From the NCBI RefSeq assembly GCF_011806405.1, contig NZ_JAATOW010000040.1, forward strand, positions 1 through 43,166: a DNA stretch of 43,166 nucleotides, read 5' to 3'. How positions within the stretch are numbered: the first letter of the stretch is position 1; each line of letters begins with the position of its first letter. Under the pieces are notes generated by a model. It was not told the origin of the DNA. It was given only the letters and a program-made list of their open reading frames with translations, and ran no database searches. This document shows, in pieces, positions 1 to 9,689 of this stretch. Origin of the DNA: Pseudooceanicola sp. HF7 (GTDB taxonomy: Bacteria; Pseudomonadota; Alphaproteobacteria; Rhodobacterales; Rhodobacteraceae). The position numbers and the translations under genes were made by a program.

Positions 1-2
1 AT

Positions 3-77
3 TGGAGCGGGCGAAGAGATTCGAACTCTCGACCCTTACCTTGGCAAGGTAATGCTCTACCCCTGAGCTACGCCCGC
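3..77 (-). tRNA. tRNA-Gly (anticodon GCC)
   Basis: Read on the minus strand this is a complete 75-nt tRNA cloverleaf. The acceptor arm GCGGGCG (plus 71-77) pairs with CGCCCGC near the 3' end. The D arm contains GCTCAGGGGTAGAGC, the anticodon stem TTACC/GGTAA encloses the loop TTGCCAA with anticodon GCC, and the T arm contains the canonical GTTCGAATC. The terminal CCA is encoded in the DNA (plus 3-5 reads TGG), preceded by discriminator base U. It should decode GGC and GGU. I am sure of the identity; the exact 5' end is inferred from the acceptor pairing. Confidence 0.97.
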
Positions 78-184
78 ATCCGTTGGGTGAGGCACGATGT
101 ATAAAGAAGGCCGCTGGGCTGCAAGAGGAAATTTGGGCGGATCCAGAGATTTTTCGGGCCGACGCTGGGGCAACCGTTTGGACG

Positions 185-889
185 TTATCGCGTGGCGCGC
201 CGGACCATGGCTTCGGTAACATCGCTGCGGTAGCAGAGCGGCGAGTGGCCCCCTGGGCGGCTGTAGGCGCTGCGCCTCCCGCATTTCCTTCCGGCGCGGT
301 CACGGTTGTAGGGGCAGGGGCAGTTGCCGGGGTAACGCGCGATGCTGCGCTGGATCAGGGCGTCGCGAATGGCGTTAGGATTGGGGACAGAGGGTGCGGC
401 CGTCGTCCTGGCCGAAGTCTGAAGCGCTTGGTAGGCCTTCGGAGTCGCAAGGTAATCGCGGTGGATCCAGACCTGATCTCCCAAGGGATGGGCAAGCTTC
501 GCCCAGCGTCCCTCTGTGCCGATCACCTGCACCGTCATTCCCCGCCCGGCCTTGCCCAGGATGTTGGATTGCGTGTTCGGGCCGCTGCGTAAGCGCACAC
601 CTGAACCTGTGACGGTCATGGGCGTGGGGTTCGCAGGCGGATCAACGCGCGGTATCGACGGCCTCTTGACCGCAGCCGTAGATGGGGTGAGCACAGCGGC
701 CTTGTCCGGCTCGACCATCTGTGACGGGGGCGGGGGCCTGTAAGGAGCCTTGGGGCGCGGTTCTGAAGAGGTATTTGCCCCTCGGGTGTCGTCGGTAGAG
801 GTTCTATCCGGGGAAAAGGTCTCTCCGTCCGGAAGAAAGGCAACAATGATCAAGAGCGCGCCGATGCCCCAGATTAACTTTCCTCGCAT
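185..889 (-). CDS. Secreted or membrane-anchored SH3-domain protein with Cys-rich C-terminus
   Basis: The 234-residue product has an N-terminal hydrophobic segment (residues 7-20) acting as a signal peptide or anchor, then a low-complexity Pro/Thr/Ser linker (about 25-90). A bacterial SH3 (SH3b) domain follows at about 91-147, with the usual 'G.GVRLRSGPNTQSNIL' opening and 'WIHRDYL' end. The tail holds four cysteines (190, 192, 203, 219) in the pattern CPCPYNRD...CG.RSAYSRPGG...CY, which resembles a small domain seen in other periplasmic proteins of alphaproteobacteria. SH3b domains usually bind cell-wall peptides. The start ATG has GGGAG 6 nt upstream. The exact function is unknown; a periplasmic, wall-associated role is inferred. 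Confidence 0.85.
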   Translation of the reverse strand: MRGKLIWGIGALLIIVAFLPDGETFSPDRTSTDDTRGANTSSEPRPKAPYRPPPPSQMVEPDKAAVLTPSTAAVKRPSIPRVDPPANPTPMTVTGSGVRLRSGPNTQSNILGKAGRGMTVQVIGTEGRWAKLAHPLGDQVWIHRDYLATPKAYQALQTSARTTAAPSVPNPNAIRDALIQRSIARYPGNCPCPYNRDRAGRKCGRRSAYSRPGGHSPLCYRSDVTEAMVRRATR

Positions 890-944
890 GTGATGCTCCC
901 CCCGGATCCCACGAACTCAAGGTTAACGCTTTTTGATCCTGTGG

Positions 945-982
945 AAAGCAAAACTGCCGCCTCCAGGGCTGGAAGCGGCAGT
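945..982 (-). terminator. Intrinsic terminator downstream of ohr
   Basis: Inverted arms ACTGCCGC (953-960) and GCGGCAGT (975-982) enclose a second short stem TCCA/TGGA. On the minus strand the hairpin is followed by TTTTGCTTT. It lies 25 bp past the ohr stop codon, so it most likely ends the ohr transcript. Confidence 0.75.
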
Positions 983-1007
983 GATATGGCTTAGTCTGAT
1001 GGGGCGC

Positions 1008-1430
1008 TCAGACGCGGGAGAGGTGCACCTGGATATTGCCGCGCGTCGCGTTGGAGTAGGGGCAAACTTCATGCGCCTTCTCGATCAGCTTGTCGGCGGT
1101 CTCTGCCTCGACAGTGGGCAGATCGACCTTGAGCGTCACGGTCAGACCGAAGCCCTGGCCGTCCTTGCCGATGCCGACCTCTGCGGTCACGTTGGCGTCG
1201 TCGGACAGGTGGACCTTCTGCTTGCCGGCGATAAGGGTCAGGGCAGACAGGAAGCAGGCCGCATAGCCGGCTGCGAAAAGCTGCTCAGGGTTGGTACCTT
1301 CGCCGCCGGCTCCGCCCATTTCCTTCGGGGTGACCAGCTTGACGGAAAGCGCGTTGTCATCGGTGGAGGCCTGGCCATCGCGGCCTCCGGTAGCGGTGGC
1401 GCGGGCGGTGTAGATCGGTGAGATGGACAT
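1008..1430 (-). CDS. ohr: Organic hydroperoxide resistance protein, OsmC/Ohr family
   Basis: This 140-residue thiol peroxidase reduces organic and fatty-acid hydroperoxides, normally using lipoylated proteins as reductant. Both catalytic cysteines are present: Cys59 in 'GYAACF' and Cys123 in 'VCPYSNATRGN'. The second motif, together with 'TNPEQLFAAGY', is typical of Ohr rather than OsmC. Length matches the family (about 140). I chose the ATG at 1430, which gives the family-typical start MSISPIYTA and follows GAAGGGAAAG; the frame stays open upstream but runs through the operator region. It is divergent from the regulator ohrR, with 125 bp of shared promoter between them carrying repeated ATCGTGTGCGAT sites, so peroxide-induced expression is likely. 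Confidence 0.95.
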   Translation of the reverse strand: MSISPIYTARATATGGRDGQASTDDNALSVKLVTPKEMGGAGGEGTNPEQLFAAGYAACFLSALTLIAGKQKVHLSDDANVTAEVGIGKDGQGFGLTVTLKVDLPTVEAETADKLIEKAHEVCPYSNATRGNIQVHLSRV

Positions 1431-1445
1431 GGTCTTTCCCTTCTT

Positions 1446-1472
1446 ATCGTGTGCGATTAGATCGTGTGCGAT
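1446..1472. promoter_or_regulatory. Tandem OhrR operator-like sites near ohr
   Basis: The 12-mer ATCGTGTGCGAT, whose outer bases ATCG/CGAT are inverted repeats, occurs at 1446-1457 and again at 1461-1472, 15 bp apart. A looser copy (ATTGAGCGCGAT) lies at 1476-1487. OhrR and other MarR proteins bind short AT-flanked dyads in the shared ohr/ohrR promoter, so these are the natural operator candidates. Assignment to OhrR is inference from position. Confidence 0.55.
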
Positions 1473-1530
1473 AAAATTGAGCGCGATTTGGGCCCACTTC
1501 AAGTCCACCAGCAGATGGAGTTGTAAAAAA

Positions 1531-1542
1531 ATCGTGCGCGAC
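1531..1542. promoter_or_regulatory. Third OhrR operator-like site, near ohrR start
   Basis: ATCGTGCGCGAC differs at two positions from the two ohr-proximal copies (1446-1457, 1461-1472). It ends 13 bp before the ohrR start codon, where binding would block the ohrR ribosome site or promoter and so allow autoregulation. Its role is inferred. Confidence 0.45.
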
Positions 1543-1555
1543 CTATTTTCAACCC

Positions 1556-2056
1556 ATGACAGAGACACCCCAGAAAATGCCCGCAGGTCTGCCCGATCGT
1601 CCCGTGCCCCCGGAGGGGCCTACGACAGAGGCCCTGATCTGCTTCAACCTTTATGCGGCTAGCCATGCCTTCATCCGGCTTTATTCACCGCATCTGGAGC
1701 GCCTTGGGCTGACCTATCCTCAGCTGCTCGTGCTGCTCTTGCTTCATCAGAAGGACGGCCAGAGGGTGGGAGAGCTTGGCGCAGCCCTGGCGATGGAGAC
1801 GAATACGCTCTCGCCCTTGCTGAAGCGGTTGGCGGACACGGGTCTGCTGACGCGCGTGCGATCCGAAAAGGATGCGCGCAGCGTCGAGGTCAGGCTGACA
1901 ACCGAGGGACAGATCAAGGCGGCTGCCGCAGCCGAAGTGCCCGCCTGTATCGCGCAGGAAAAGGGCATGACGGAAGACGGCTACCGCTGGTCGCTGAAGA
2001 CACTTCAGGCGCTGCGCGGCTGGATCGAAGAGGCCGCCAGGGAAAGCGAGCGCTGA
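1556..2056 (+). CDS. ohrR: Organic peroxide sensor, MarR-family repressor
   Basis: The 166-residue winged-helix regulator carries the sensor cysteine at residue 29 in 'LICFNLYAASHAF', the signature of OhrR, where oxidation by organic peroxides releases DNA. A second cysteine at residue 131 ('PACIAQEK') lies where 2-Cys OhrR proteins form their intersubunit disulfide, so a 2-Cys mechanism is likely. The helix-turn-helix and wing span about 65-115 ('ALAMETNTLSPLLKRLADTGLLTR...EKDARS'). It is divergently paired with ohr, its expected target. The ATG at 1556 follows closely on the third operator-like repeat. No strong Shine-Dalgarno is visible, so weak translation or a leaderless start is possible. 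Confidence 0.93.
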   Translation: MTETPQKMPAGLPDRPVPPEGPTTEALICFNLYAASHAFIRLYSPHLERLGLTYPQLLVLLLLHQKDGQRVGELGAALAMETNTLSPLLKRLADTGLLTRVRSEKDARSVEVRLTTEGQIKAAAAAEVPACIAQEKGMTEDGYRWSLKTLQALRGWIEEAARESER

Positions 2057-2065
2057 ACCGGACAG

Positions 2066-2710
2066 TTACTGGTAGGGCGCCCGCCACCCGGCGCTCAGCG
2101 CTTCGGCCTCAGAGCAGAACCAGCGTTCCCCTTTTGAGGTTGTGATCCTGGTCGCCGCATAGCTGCGGGAATAGGGGGTATGGTAGATACGCTCACCCTT
2201 GCTGTTGATATTTCCCTTGATCGGGCAGTTCTCCGGCGTGGTTTGCGCGGCCGTGTTCCAGCGCTGCGCTCGGTAGTCCCATGGCATCTGCGGGGTGCCC
2301 TGCGCCCAGACGCCCCGCTTCGCGGCGCGCGCCTGGTCTTCGATCGGGACATAGGAGGTGGAGTATTTCCGGTAGGCGACGCCTAAACCGTTCGCCACGA
2401 GCGCGCCGCCGATGTCTTCCTTGTCGATGAAGCAATGGGCCAGCAGGCGGCCGTAGGCGTCGCGTTCTTCGCCCATGCAGTCGACGTCACGCCCGCCGAT
2501 CATGCGCCCCACGAAATCCGCCGCCCATTTGCCGCAGGGCTGGCCCGTGCAGGTCTGCGCGCTTTCAAAGGCATCGACATCAAGCAGCCGAATGACCTCT
2601 CCGTGGATCTCCAGCGTGTCGCCGTCGACGACGCGGGCGCGGCCTTCGATGGTCTCGGCAGAGACAAGGGTTGGCAGCAGGGCGAGGCAAAGGAAAATAA
2701 GGTGAGTCAT
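2066..2710 (-). CDS. Secreted thermonuclease-like (SNase-fold) protein
   Basis: The 214-residue product has a clear signal peptide (residues 1-18, cleavage after LVSA), then a staphylococcal-nuclease fold from about 20 to 140. Recognisable parts are 'VVDGDTLEI', 'RLLDVDAFE' and 'RDAYGRLLA', which supply the Asp/Arg positions that bind calcium and phosphate in active nucleases. A C-terminal module follows (about 160-214) with 'CPIKGNIN..GERIYH' and 'SKGERWFCSEAEA..AGWR', a tail common to alphaproteobacterial SNase proteins. It probably cleaves extracellular or periplasmic DNA/RNA. The gene is convergent with ohrR, only 9 bp apart. A TTAA-N6-TTAA sequence lies upstream at 2731-2744. Confidence 0.9.
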   Translation of the reverse strand: MTHLIFLCLALLPTLVSAETIEGRARVVDGDTLEIHGEVIRLLDVDAFESAQTCTGQPCGKWAADFVGRMIGGRDVDCMGEERDAYGRLLAHCFIDKEDIGGALVANGLGVAYRKYSTSYVPIEDQARAAKRGVWAQGTPQMPWDYRAQRWNTAAQTTPENCPIKGNINSKGERIYHTPYSRSYAATRITTSKGERWFCSEAEALSAGWRAPYQ

Positions 2711-2807
2711 GGCGCCAACTTATCCGAACGTTAAGAAAGGTTAACGCCGAATGTGATGGCATGGTGAAGGACCGCCTTGCCGTGATCTACGGCGGTACGT
2801 CCTTGCA

Positions 2808-2839
2808 ATAAAAAAGGGCGCGCCGGTTTCGGCGCGCCC
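2808..2839 (-). terminator. Intrinsic terminator of pyc
   Basis: A perfect 10-bp stem GGGCGCGCCG (2816-2825) / CGGCGCGCCC (2830-2839) with a GTTT loop is followed on the minus strand by six Ts. It begins 20 bp past the pyc stop codon. Confidence 0.93.
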
Positions 2840-2859
2840 TCTCTTCGATATAGGGAAAA

Positions 2860-5800
2860 TCAATCCTCGTATTCGATCAGCAGGTCCTTGGCATCGATCT
2901 GCGCGGCAGGGGTCACATGGACCGCCTTGATGGTTCCGGCGCGATCCGCATGCATCCCGGTTTCCATCTTCATGGCTTCGATGGTCAGCAGCAGGTCGCC
3001 TTCCTTCACCTCCTGGCCGGCTTGAACCCCGATGGAGGCGACAACCCCCGGCATCGGCGCTGCAAGGTGGTTGGGGTTTGTCGGATCGGCCTTAGGACGC
3101 GCGGCGGAGCTGCCGGTGATCGAACGATCGGGTACCCGGATGACCCGGGGCTGGCCGTTCAGTTCGAAGAAGACGCGCACATCGCCATCCTCTCGGGTTT
3201 CCCCAAGCGCCTGTAGACGGATTTCCAGGGTCTTGCCCGGGTCGATCTCGACCGAGATCTGCTCGCCCTCATCCATGCCGTAGAAGAACGTCTTTGTCGG
3301 CAGGGCGCGGACCGGACCGTAAATGGCGTGGCGGGTCGCGTAATCGGTGAAGACCTTGGGGTACATGATGTAGGAATTCAGATCCTCATCGTCGATCTCC
3401 ATCCCGTCCAGCGCGTCCGAGGCTTCCTTGCGCGTGGCCTCCAGGTCGATAGGGGGCAGGTGTTTGCCCGGGCGCTCTGTATTGGGTTTCTCACCCTTCA
3501 GGACCTTGTTCACCAACGCCTTGGGGAAGCCGCCCGGGGGCTGGCCCAGGTTGCCGCGCATCATGTCGATGACCGAATCCGGGAAGGAGATATCACGCTT
3601 GGGATCTTCGACCTCTTCACGGGTCAGGCCCTGGCTGACCATCATCAGCGCCATGTCCCCGACCACCTTGGAAGAGGGGGTCACCTTCACGATATCGCCG
3701 AACATCTGGTTCACCTGGGCATAGGTATGGGCCACCTCGTGCCAGCGTTCCTCCAGCCCCATGCTGCGCGCCTGGGCCTTGAGGTTGGTGAACTGGCCGC
3801 CGGGCATCTCGTGCAGGTAGACCTCGGATGCCGGAGCCTGCATACCGCTTTCAAAGGCAACGTATTGGCTACGCACGGTCTCCCAGTAATCCGACATCTG
3901 GCGGATCTGCTCGATATCCAGACCGGTGTCGCGATCCGTGTGCCGCAGCGCCTCGACGATGGAGCCAAGGGTGGGCTGGGAGGTATTCCCGGATAGCGCA
4001 TCCATCGCGGCATCCGCAGCATCCACGCCCATTTCGGCCGCGGCCAGGATTGTTGCCCCGGCGATGCCGGAGGTGTCGTGGGTGTGGAAGTGGATCGGGA
4101 TGGAGATCTCTTCCTTCAGCGCCTTGATCAGGACCCGCGCGGCGGAAGGTTTCAGCAGGCCCGCCATGTCCTTGAGGCCAAGGATATGCGCGCCGGCGGC
4201 TTCCAGATCCTTCGCCATGGCGACGTAATACTTGATGTCGTACTTGGCGCGGTCGGGGTTCAGGATATCGCCGGTGTAGCAGACCGTGCCTTCACAGATC
4301 TTGCCGGTTTCCACCACCGCATCCATGGCAACACGCATGTTCTCGACCCAGTTGAGGCTGTCGAAGACGCGGAAGACATCCATCCCCGTCAGCGCGGCCT
4401 GTTTCACGAAGCTCTGCACCGCGTTGTCGGGGTAGTTGGTGTAGCCCACGCCGTTGGACCCGCGCAGCAGCATCTGGGTCATGATGTTGGGGCATGCGGC
4501 GCGGATGTCGCGCAGGCGCTGCCAGGGATCTTCCTGCAGGAAGCGGAAGGCCACGTCGAAGGTGGCGCCACCCCAGCATTCCAGGCTGAACAGCTGCGGC
4601 AGGTTCGTGGAATAGACCGGGGCCGCGCGGATCATGTCGATGGACCGCATGCGGGTGGCCAGCAGGGATTGGTGCCCGTCCCGCATGGTCGTGTCGGTGA
4701 TCAGAAGCTGCTTCTGCTCCAGCATCCAGTCCGCCACGGCCTTGGGGCCTTTTTCGTCCAGCAGCGTCTTGGTGCCTGCCGGCCCCTCCTCAGCCAGCTG
4801 GGCGGGCGGCTTGGGGGGCTTGAACCCTTCCGGCAGGGTCGCGCGGCCCTTGGTCTCCGGATGGCCGTTGACGGTGATGTCGGCGATATAGGTCAGCACC
4901 TTGGTGCCGCGGTCCTGCGCCATCTTGAAATCGAACAGCTCAGGCGTCGTGTCGATGAACTTGGTCGAATACTGGTTGGACAGAAACGTCGGGTGCTTCA
5001 GCAGGTTCTGCACGAAGGCGATGTTTGTGCTGACGCCCCGGATACGGAATTCGCGCAGCGCCCGGTCCATACGGGCGATGGCCTTTTCCGGCGTCTGAGC
5101 CTTTGCCGTGACCTTGACCAGCAGCGAGTCGTAATAGCGAGTGATCACCCCGCCGCCATAGGCCGTGCCCCCGTCAAGACGGATGCCCATGCCGGTGGCG
5201 GTCCGATAGGCCGTGATGCGGCCGTAATCGGGGATGAAGTTGTTCTGCGGATCTTCTGTGGTGATCCGGGTTTGCAGCGCATGGCCCGTCAGGCGCACAT
5301 CGTACTGGCTGGCCTTGCCGGTGGCCTCTGCCAGGGACTTGCCCTCTGCAATCATGATCTGGGCCTGCACGATGTCGATGCCGGTGACCTCTTCTGTCAC
5401 CGTGTGTTCCACCTGCACGCGGGGGTTCACCTCGATGAAGTAGAAGGACCCGGTGTCCATATCCATCAGGAACTCGACGGTGCCGGCGCATTCATAGTTC
5501 ACGTGCTGGCAGATCTTCTTGCCCAACTCGCAGATCTCTTCGCGTTGCGCTTCGGAGAGATAGGGGGCAGGGGCGCGCTCAACCACCTTCTGGTTGCGCC
5601 GCTGGACAGAGCAGTCGCGCTCAAACAGGTGATAGATCGTGCCCTGCTGGTCGCCCAGGATCTGTACCTCGACGTGGCGGGCGCGGGTGATCATCTTTTC
5701 CAGGTAGCCTTCGCCGTTGCCAAAGGCGGCCTCGGCCTCGCGTCGGCCTTCCAGCACCTTTTCCTTCAGCTCTTCGGGGCCGTTGATCGGGCGCATGCCG

Positions 5801-6306
5801 CGTCCGCCGCCGCCCCAGCTGGCCTTGAGCATCAGCGGATAGCCGATTTCCTCGGCCTCCTTGGCGATGGCGTCGAAATCTTCGCCCAGGACCTCGGTCG
5901 CGGGAATCACCGGCACGCCGGCTTCGATCGCAACCTTCCGGGCGCTGGCCTTGTCACCAAGGGCGCGCATGGTGGCCGCTTTCGGTCCGATGAAGGTGAT
6001 GCCCGCCGCGTCACAGGCATCGACGAATTCGGGGTTCTCCGACAACAGGCCGTAGCCGGGGTGGATCGCATCCGCGCCGGACATCTTCGTCACCCGGATG
6101 ATTTCCGGAATGCTCAGGTAGGCAGCCACGGGCCCAAGGCCTTCGCCGATCTTGTAGGCTTCGTCCGCCTTGAAGCGGTGCAGGCCCAGCTTGTCCTCCT
6201 CGGCGTAGACGGCGACGGTCTTTTTCCCCATTTCATTGGCGGCGCGCATGATGCGGATGGCAATCTCGCCTCGGTTCGCGATGAGGATCTTTTGGAATTC
6301 GGACAT
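2860..6306 (-). CDS. pyc: Pyruvate carboxylase
   Basis: The 1148-residue enzyme carboxylates pyruvate to oxaloacetate using ATP, bicarbonate and biotin, replenishing the TCA cycle. Domains in order: biotin carboxylase (about 1-460, opening 'KILIANRGEIAIRI', glycine-rich ATP-grasp loop 'KASWGGGGRGM', 'FIEVNPRVQVEHTVTEE'); carboxyltransferase from about 530 ('DTTMRDGHQSLLATR', metal-binding 'HFHTHDTSG'); and the C-terminal biotinyl domain with the biotinylated lysine at about residue 1113 in 'EAMKMETG'. Single-chain length and domain order match type I (alpha) pyruvate carboxylase rather than acetyl- or propionyl-CoA carboxylase. It is monocistronic, with an intrinsic terminator just downstream and no adjacent regulator. 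Confidence 0.98.
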   Translation of the reverse strand: MSEFQKILIANRGEIAIRIMRAANEMGKKTVAVYAEEDKLGLHRFKADEAYKIGEGLGPVAAYLSIPEIIRVTKMSGADAIHPGYGLLSENPEFVDACDAAGITFIGPKAATMRALGDKASARKVAIEAGVPVIPATEVLGEDFDAIAKEAEEIGYPLMLKASWGGGGRGMRPINGPEELKEKVLEGRREAEAAFGNGEGYLEKMITRARHVEVQILGDQQGTIYHLFERDCSVQRRNQKVVERAPAPYLSEAQREEICELGKKICQHVNYECAGTVEFLMDMDTGSFYFIEVNPRVQVEHTVTEEVTGIDIVQAQIMIAEGKSLAEATGKASQYDVRLTGHALQTRITTEDPQNNFIPDYGRITAYRTATGMGIRLDGGTAYGGGVITRYYDSLLVKVTAKAQTPEKAIARMDRALREFRIRGVSTNIAFVQNLLKHPTFLSNQYSTKFIDTTPELFDFKMAQDRGTKVLTYIADITVNGHPETKGRATLPEGFKPPKPPAQLAEEGPAGTKTLLDEKGPKAVADWMLEQKQLLITDTTMRDGHQSLLATRMRSIDMIRAAPVYSTNLPQLFSLECWGGATFDVAFRFLQEDPWQRLRDIRAACPNIMTQMLLRGSNGVGYTNYPDNAVQSFVKQAALTGMDVFRVFDSLNWVENMRVAMDAVVETGKICEGTVCYTGDILNPDRAKYDIKYYVAMAKDLEAAGAHILGLKDMAGLLKPSAARVLIKALKEEISIPIHFHTHDTSGIAGATILAAAEMGVDAADAAMDALSGNTSQPTLGSIVEALRHTDRDTGLDIEQIRQMSDYWETVRSQYVAFESGMQAPASEVYLHEMPGGQFTNLKAQARSMGLEERWHEVAHTYAQVNQMFGDIVKVTPSSKVVGDMALMMVSQGLTREEVEDPKRDISFPDSVIDMMRGNLGQPPGGFPKALVNKVLKGEKPNTERPGKHLPPIDLEATRKEASDALDGMEIDDEDLNSYIMYPKVFTDYATRHAIYGPVRALPTKTFFYGMDEGEQISVEIDPGKTLEIRLQALGETREDGDVRVFFELNGQPRVIRVPDRSITGSSAARPKADPTNPNHLAAPMPGVVASIGVQAGQEVKEGDLLLTIEAMKMETGMHADRAGTIKAVHVTPAAQIDAKDLLIEYED

Positions 6307-6636
6307 CGGGACCTCGAATGACTTCTGTGATCCGTCAAGGAAACTCTATGCCGCGTCGCAGCGCAAGGGGCGTTTTGCAAAGTCAGGTTGAGCGGCGGTC
6401 CCTGAGGTGGCGAGGAAGTTGACGCATAGTCGCCTCAATTATCGTTCTGAAAAATAGGTGATTTCGCTAGGTTCCCCGCGCCGTCTTCTGTCGCGATGCG
6501 TGTGTGCTGGGCGCGCGCCCTGTGCCGTGGTGCAGCGAAAACCGTGCTTCCGGCAGGAAAGGATGGGCGACACTCAGGCAGGAACGGGCGTGTTCGCAGC
6601 CGCATCGGCAGATTTCGCGCGATAGCGTAGAGGGGT
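6307..6636. other. Divergent intergenic region pyc / uvrD
   Basis: This 330-bp stretch separates the divergent starts of pyc and the helicase gene. I find no convincing gene in it. It must hold both promoters, but no clear -35/-10 pair is visible. The only recognisable site is the SOS box at its right edge (6637-6651). Confidence 0.6.
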
Positions 6637-6651
6637 GAACACATAGTGAAC
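6637..6651. promoter_or_regulatory. Candidate LexA (SOS) box
   Basis: GAAC-N7-GAAC (reverse strand GTTC-N7-GTTC) matches the direct-repeat SOS box of alphaproteobacteria exactly. It sits 43 bp upstream of the preferred helicase start codon at 6694, as expected for a damage-inducible repair gene. The match is seen directly; LexA binding is inferred. Confidence 0.7.
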
Positions 6652-6693
6652 GTCGCTCTTTCCCTTTTTCCGGCAAGCGGGTACTCTGCGCGG

Positions 6694-9114
<2,421 letters not shown>

Positions 9115-9151
9115 CGCCTGGTCGAGCGGCCTGCGCACCGGACAGATCGAC

Positions 9152-9180
9152 AGGGCTGGGGCCATGCCCCGGCCCTTTTT
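9152..9180 (+). terminator. Intrinsic terminator of uvrD
   Basis: AGGGCTGGGGC / GCCCCGGCCCT form a stem of about 11 bp (one G-T pair, small loop) followed by five Ts. It lies 38 bp after the helicase stop codon. It faces the cuckoo RNA terminator at 9273, which ends the opposing transcript. Confidence 0.88.
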
Positions 9181-9272
9181 GCATGCGCTGGCCCTGTTCG
9201 GACCGGGATTTCAATCTGCCGAGACTCCTCCGGGCGACCCGAGGCCCCTCGGGGCAGACTTTCCATTTCCTG

Positions 9273-9319
9273 AAAACAAAAAAACCGCGGTGCCAGGGAG
9301 GAGGAGAGGCACCGCGGTT
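9273..9319 (-). terminator. Terminal cuckoo hairpin acting as intrinsic terminator
   Basis: The last hairpin of the array has a perfect 12-bp stem (9283-9294 with 9308-9319) and, on the minus strand, is followed at once by TTTTTTTGTTTT. It therefore ends the DUF1127-cuckoo transcript while still presenting the CCUCCUCCC loop. Confidence 0.9.
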
Positions 9320-9357
9320 CATTTCACGATCACCCAGGGAGGAGGAGAGGGTGACCG
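9283..9357 (-). ncRNA. Cuckoo (CcsR-like) small RNA, fifth unit
   Basis: The unit consists of a weak hairpin (TCACCC/GGGTGA arms, 9330-9335 and 9349-9354) followed by the 12-bp terminator hairpin (9283-9319). Both loops are the standard 13-nt sequence. As the last unit it would have a terminator-defined 3' end rather than a processed one. Confidence 0.82.
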
Positions 9358-9372
9358 ATCTGAGGCCAGTGT

Positions 9373-9443
9373 CCGGCAGGGCCAGGGAGGAGGAGAGGCC
9401 CTGCCGGTCTTGGCATCACCGCTCAGGGAGGAGGAGAGAGCGG
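9373..9443 (-). ncRNA. Cuckoo (CcsR-like) small RNA, fourth unit
   Basis: A weak 6-bp hairpin (CCGCTC 9419-9424 / GAGCGG 9438-9443) precedes a strong 11-bp hairpin (CCGGCAGGGCC 9373-9383 / 9397-9407). Both loops match the consensus. The unit and its flanks are nearly identical to the second unit at 9579-9649, apart from one compensated base pair in the strong stem and one loop base. Confidence 0.83.
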
Positions 9444-9491
9444 CGAATATATGGGAGTGGGGTCCTGATGGACCGAACTCCGGGAATAGGC

Positions 9492-9559
9492 CCGGTGGTG
9501 CCAGGGAGGAGGAGAGGCACCACCGGAAAACACGACCGCTCAGGGAGGAGGAGAGAGCG
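9492..9559 (-). ncRNA. Cuckoo (CcsR-like) small RNA, third unit
   Basis: A weak 5-bp hairpin (CGCTC 9537-9541 / GAGCG 9555-9559) precedes a strong 11-bp hairpin (CCGGTGGTGCC 9492-9502 / 9516-9526). Loops are standard. The weak stem is the shortest of the array. A U-rich stretch (TTTT on the minus strand) separates the two hairpins. Confidence 0.82.
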
Positions 9560-9578
9560 ACCGATCTTTTGCCAGTGT

Positions 9579-9649
9579 CCGACAGGGCCAAGGAGGAGGA
9601 GAGGCCCTGTCGGTCTTGGCATCACCGCTCAGGGAGGAGGAGAGAGCGG
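9579..9649 (-). ncRNA. Cuckoo (CcsR-like) small RNA, second unit
   Basis: A weak 6-bp hairpin (CCGCTC 9625-9630 / GAGCGG 9644-9649) precedes a strong 11-bp hairpin (CCGACAGGGCC 9579-9589 / 9603-9613). The strong loop carries one change, giving RNA UCUCCUCCUCCUU, which extends the match to the 16S anti-Shine-Dalgarno core CCUCCU. The unit is a diverged duplicate of the fourth unit. Confidence 0.82.
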
Positions 9650-9689
9650 CGAATTCTTTGCGAAGCGTGACCCTGCTTCGGGGATAGGT

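Noticed and set aside
2731-2744. CtrA site TTAA-N6-TTAA upstream of the SNase gene
   Set aside because: The CtrA consensus needs a 7-bp spacer; with 6 bp the match is imperfect and may be chance.
4078-6321. 747-codon open frame on the plus strand
   Set aside because: It lies antisense to pyc and its translation is His/Asp/Gly-rich without any recognisable domain, as expected for the mirror of a GC-rich coding frame.
6646-6693. GTG start for the helicase
   Set aside because: The codon overlaps the SOS box and the added 16 residues do not resemble the family N-terminus; kept only as an alternative.
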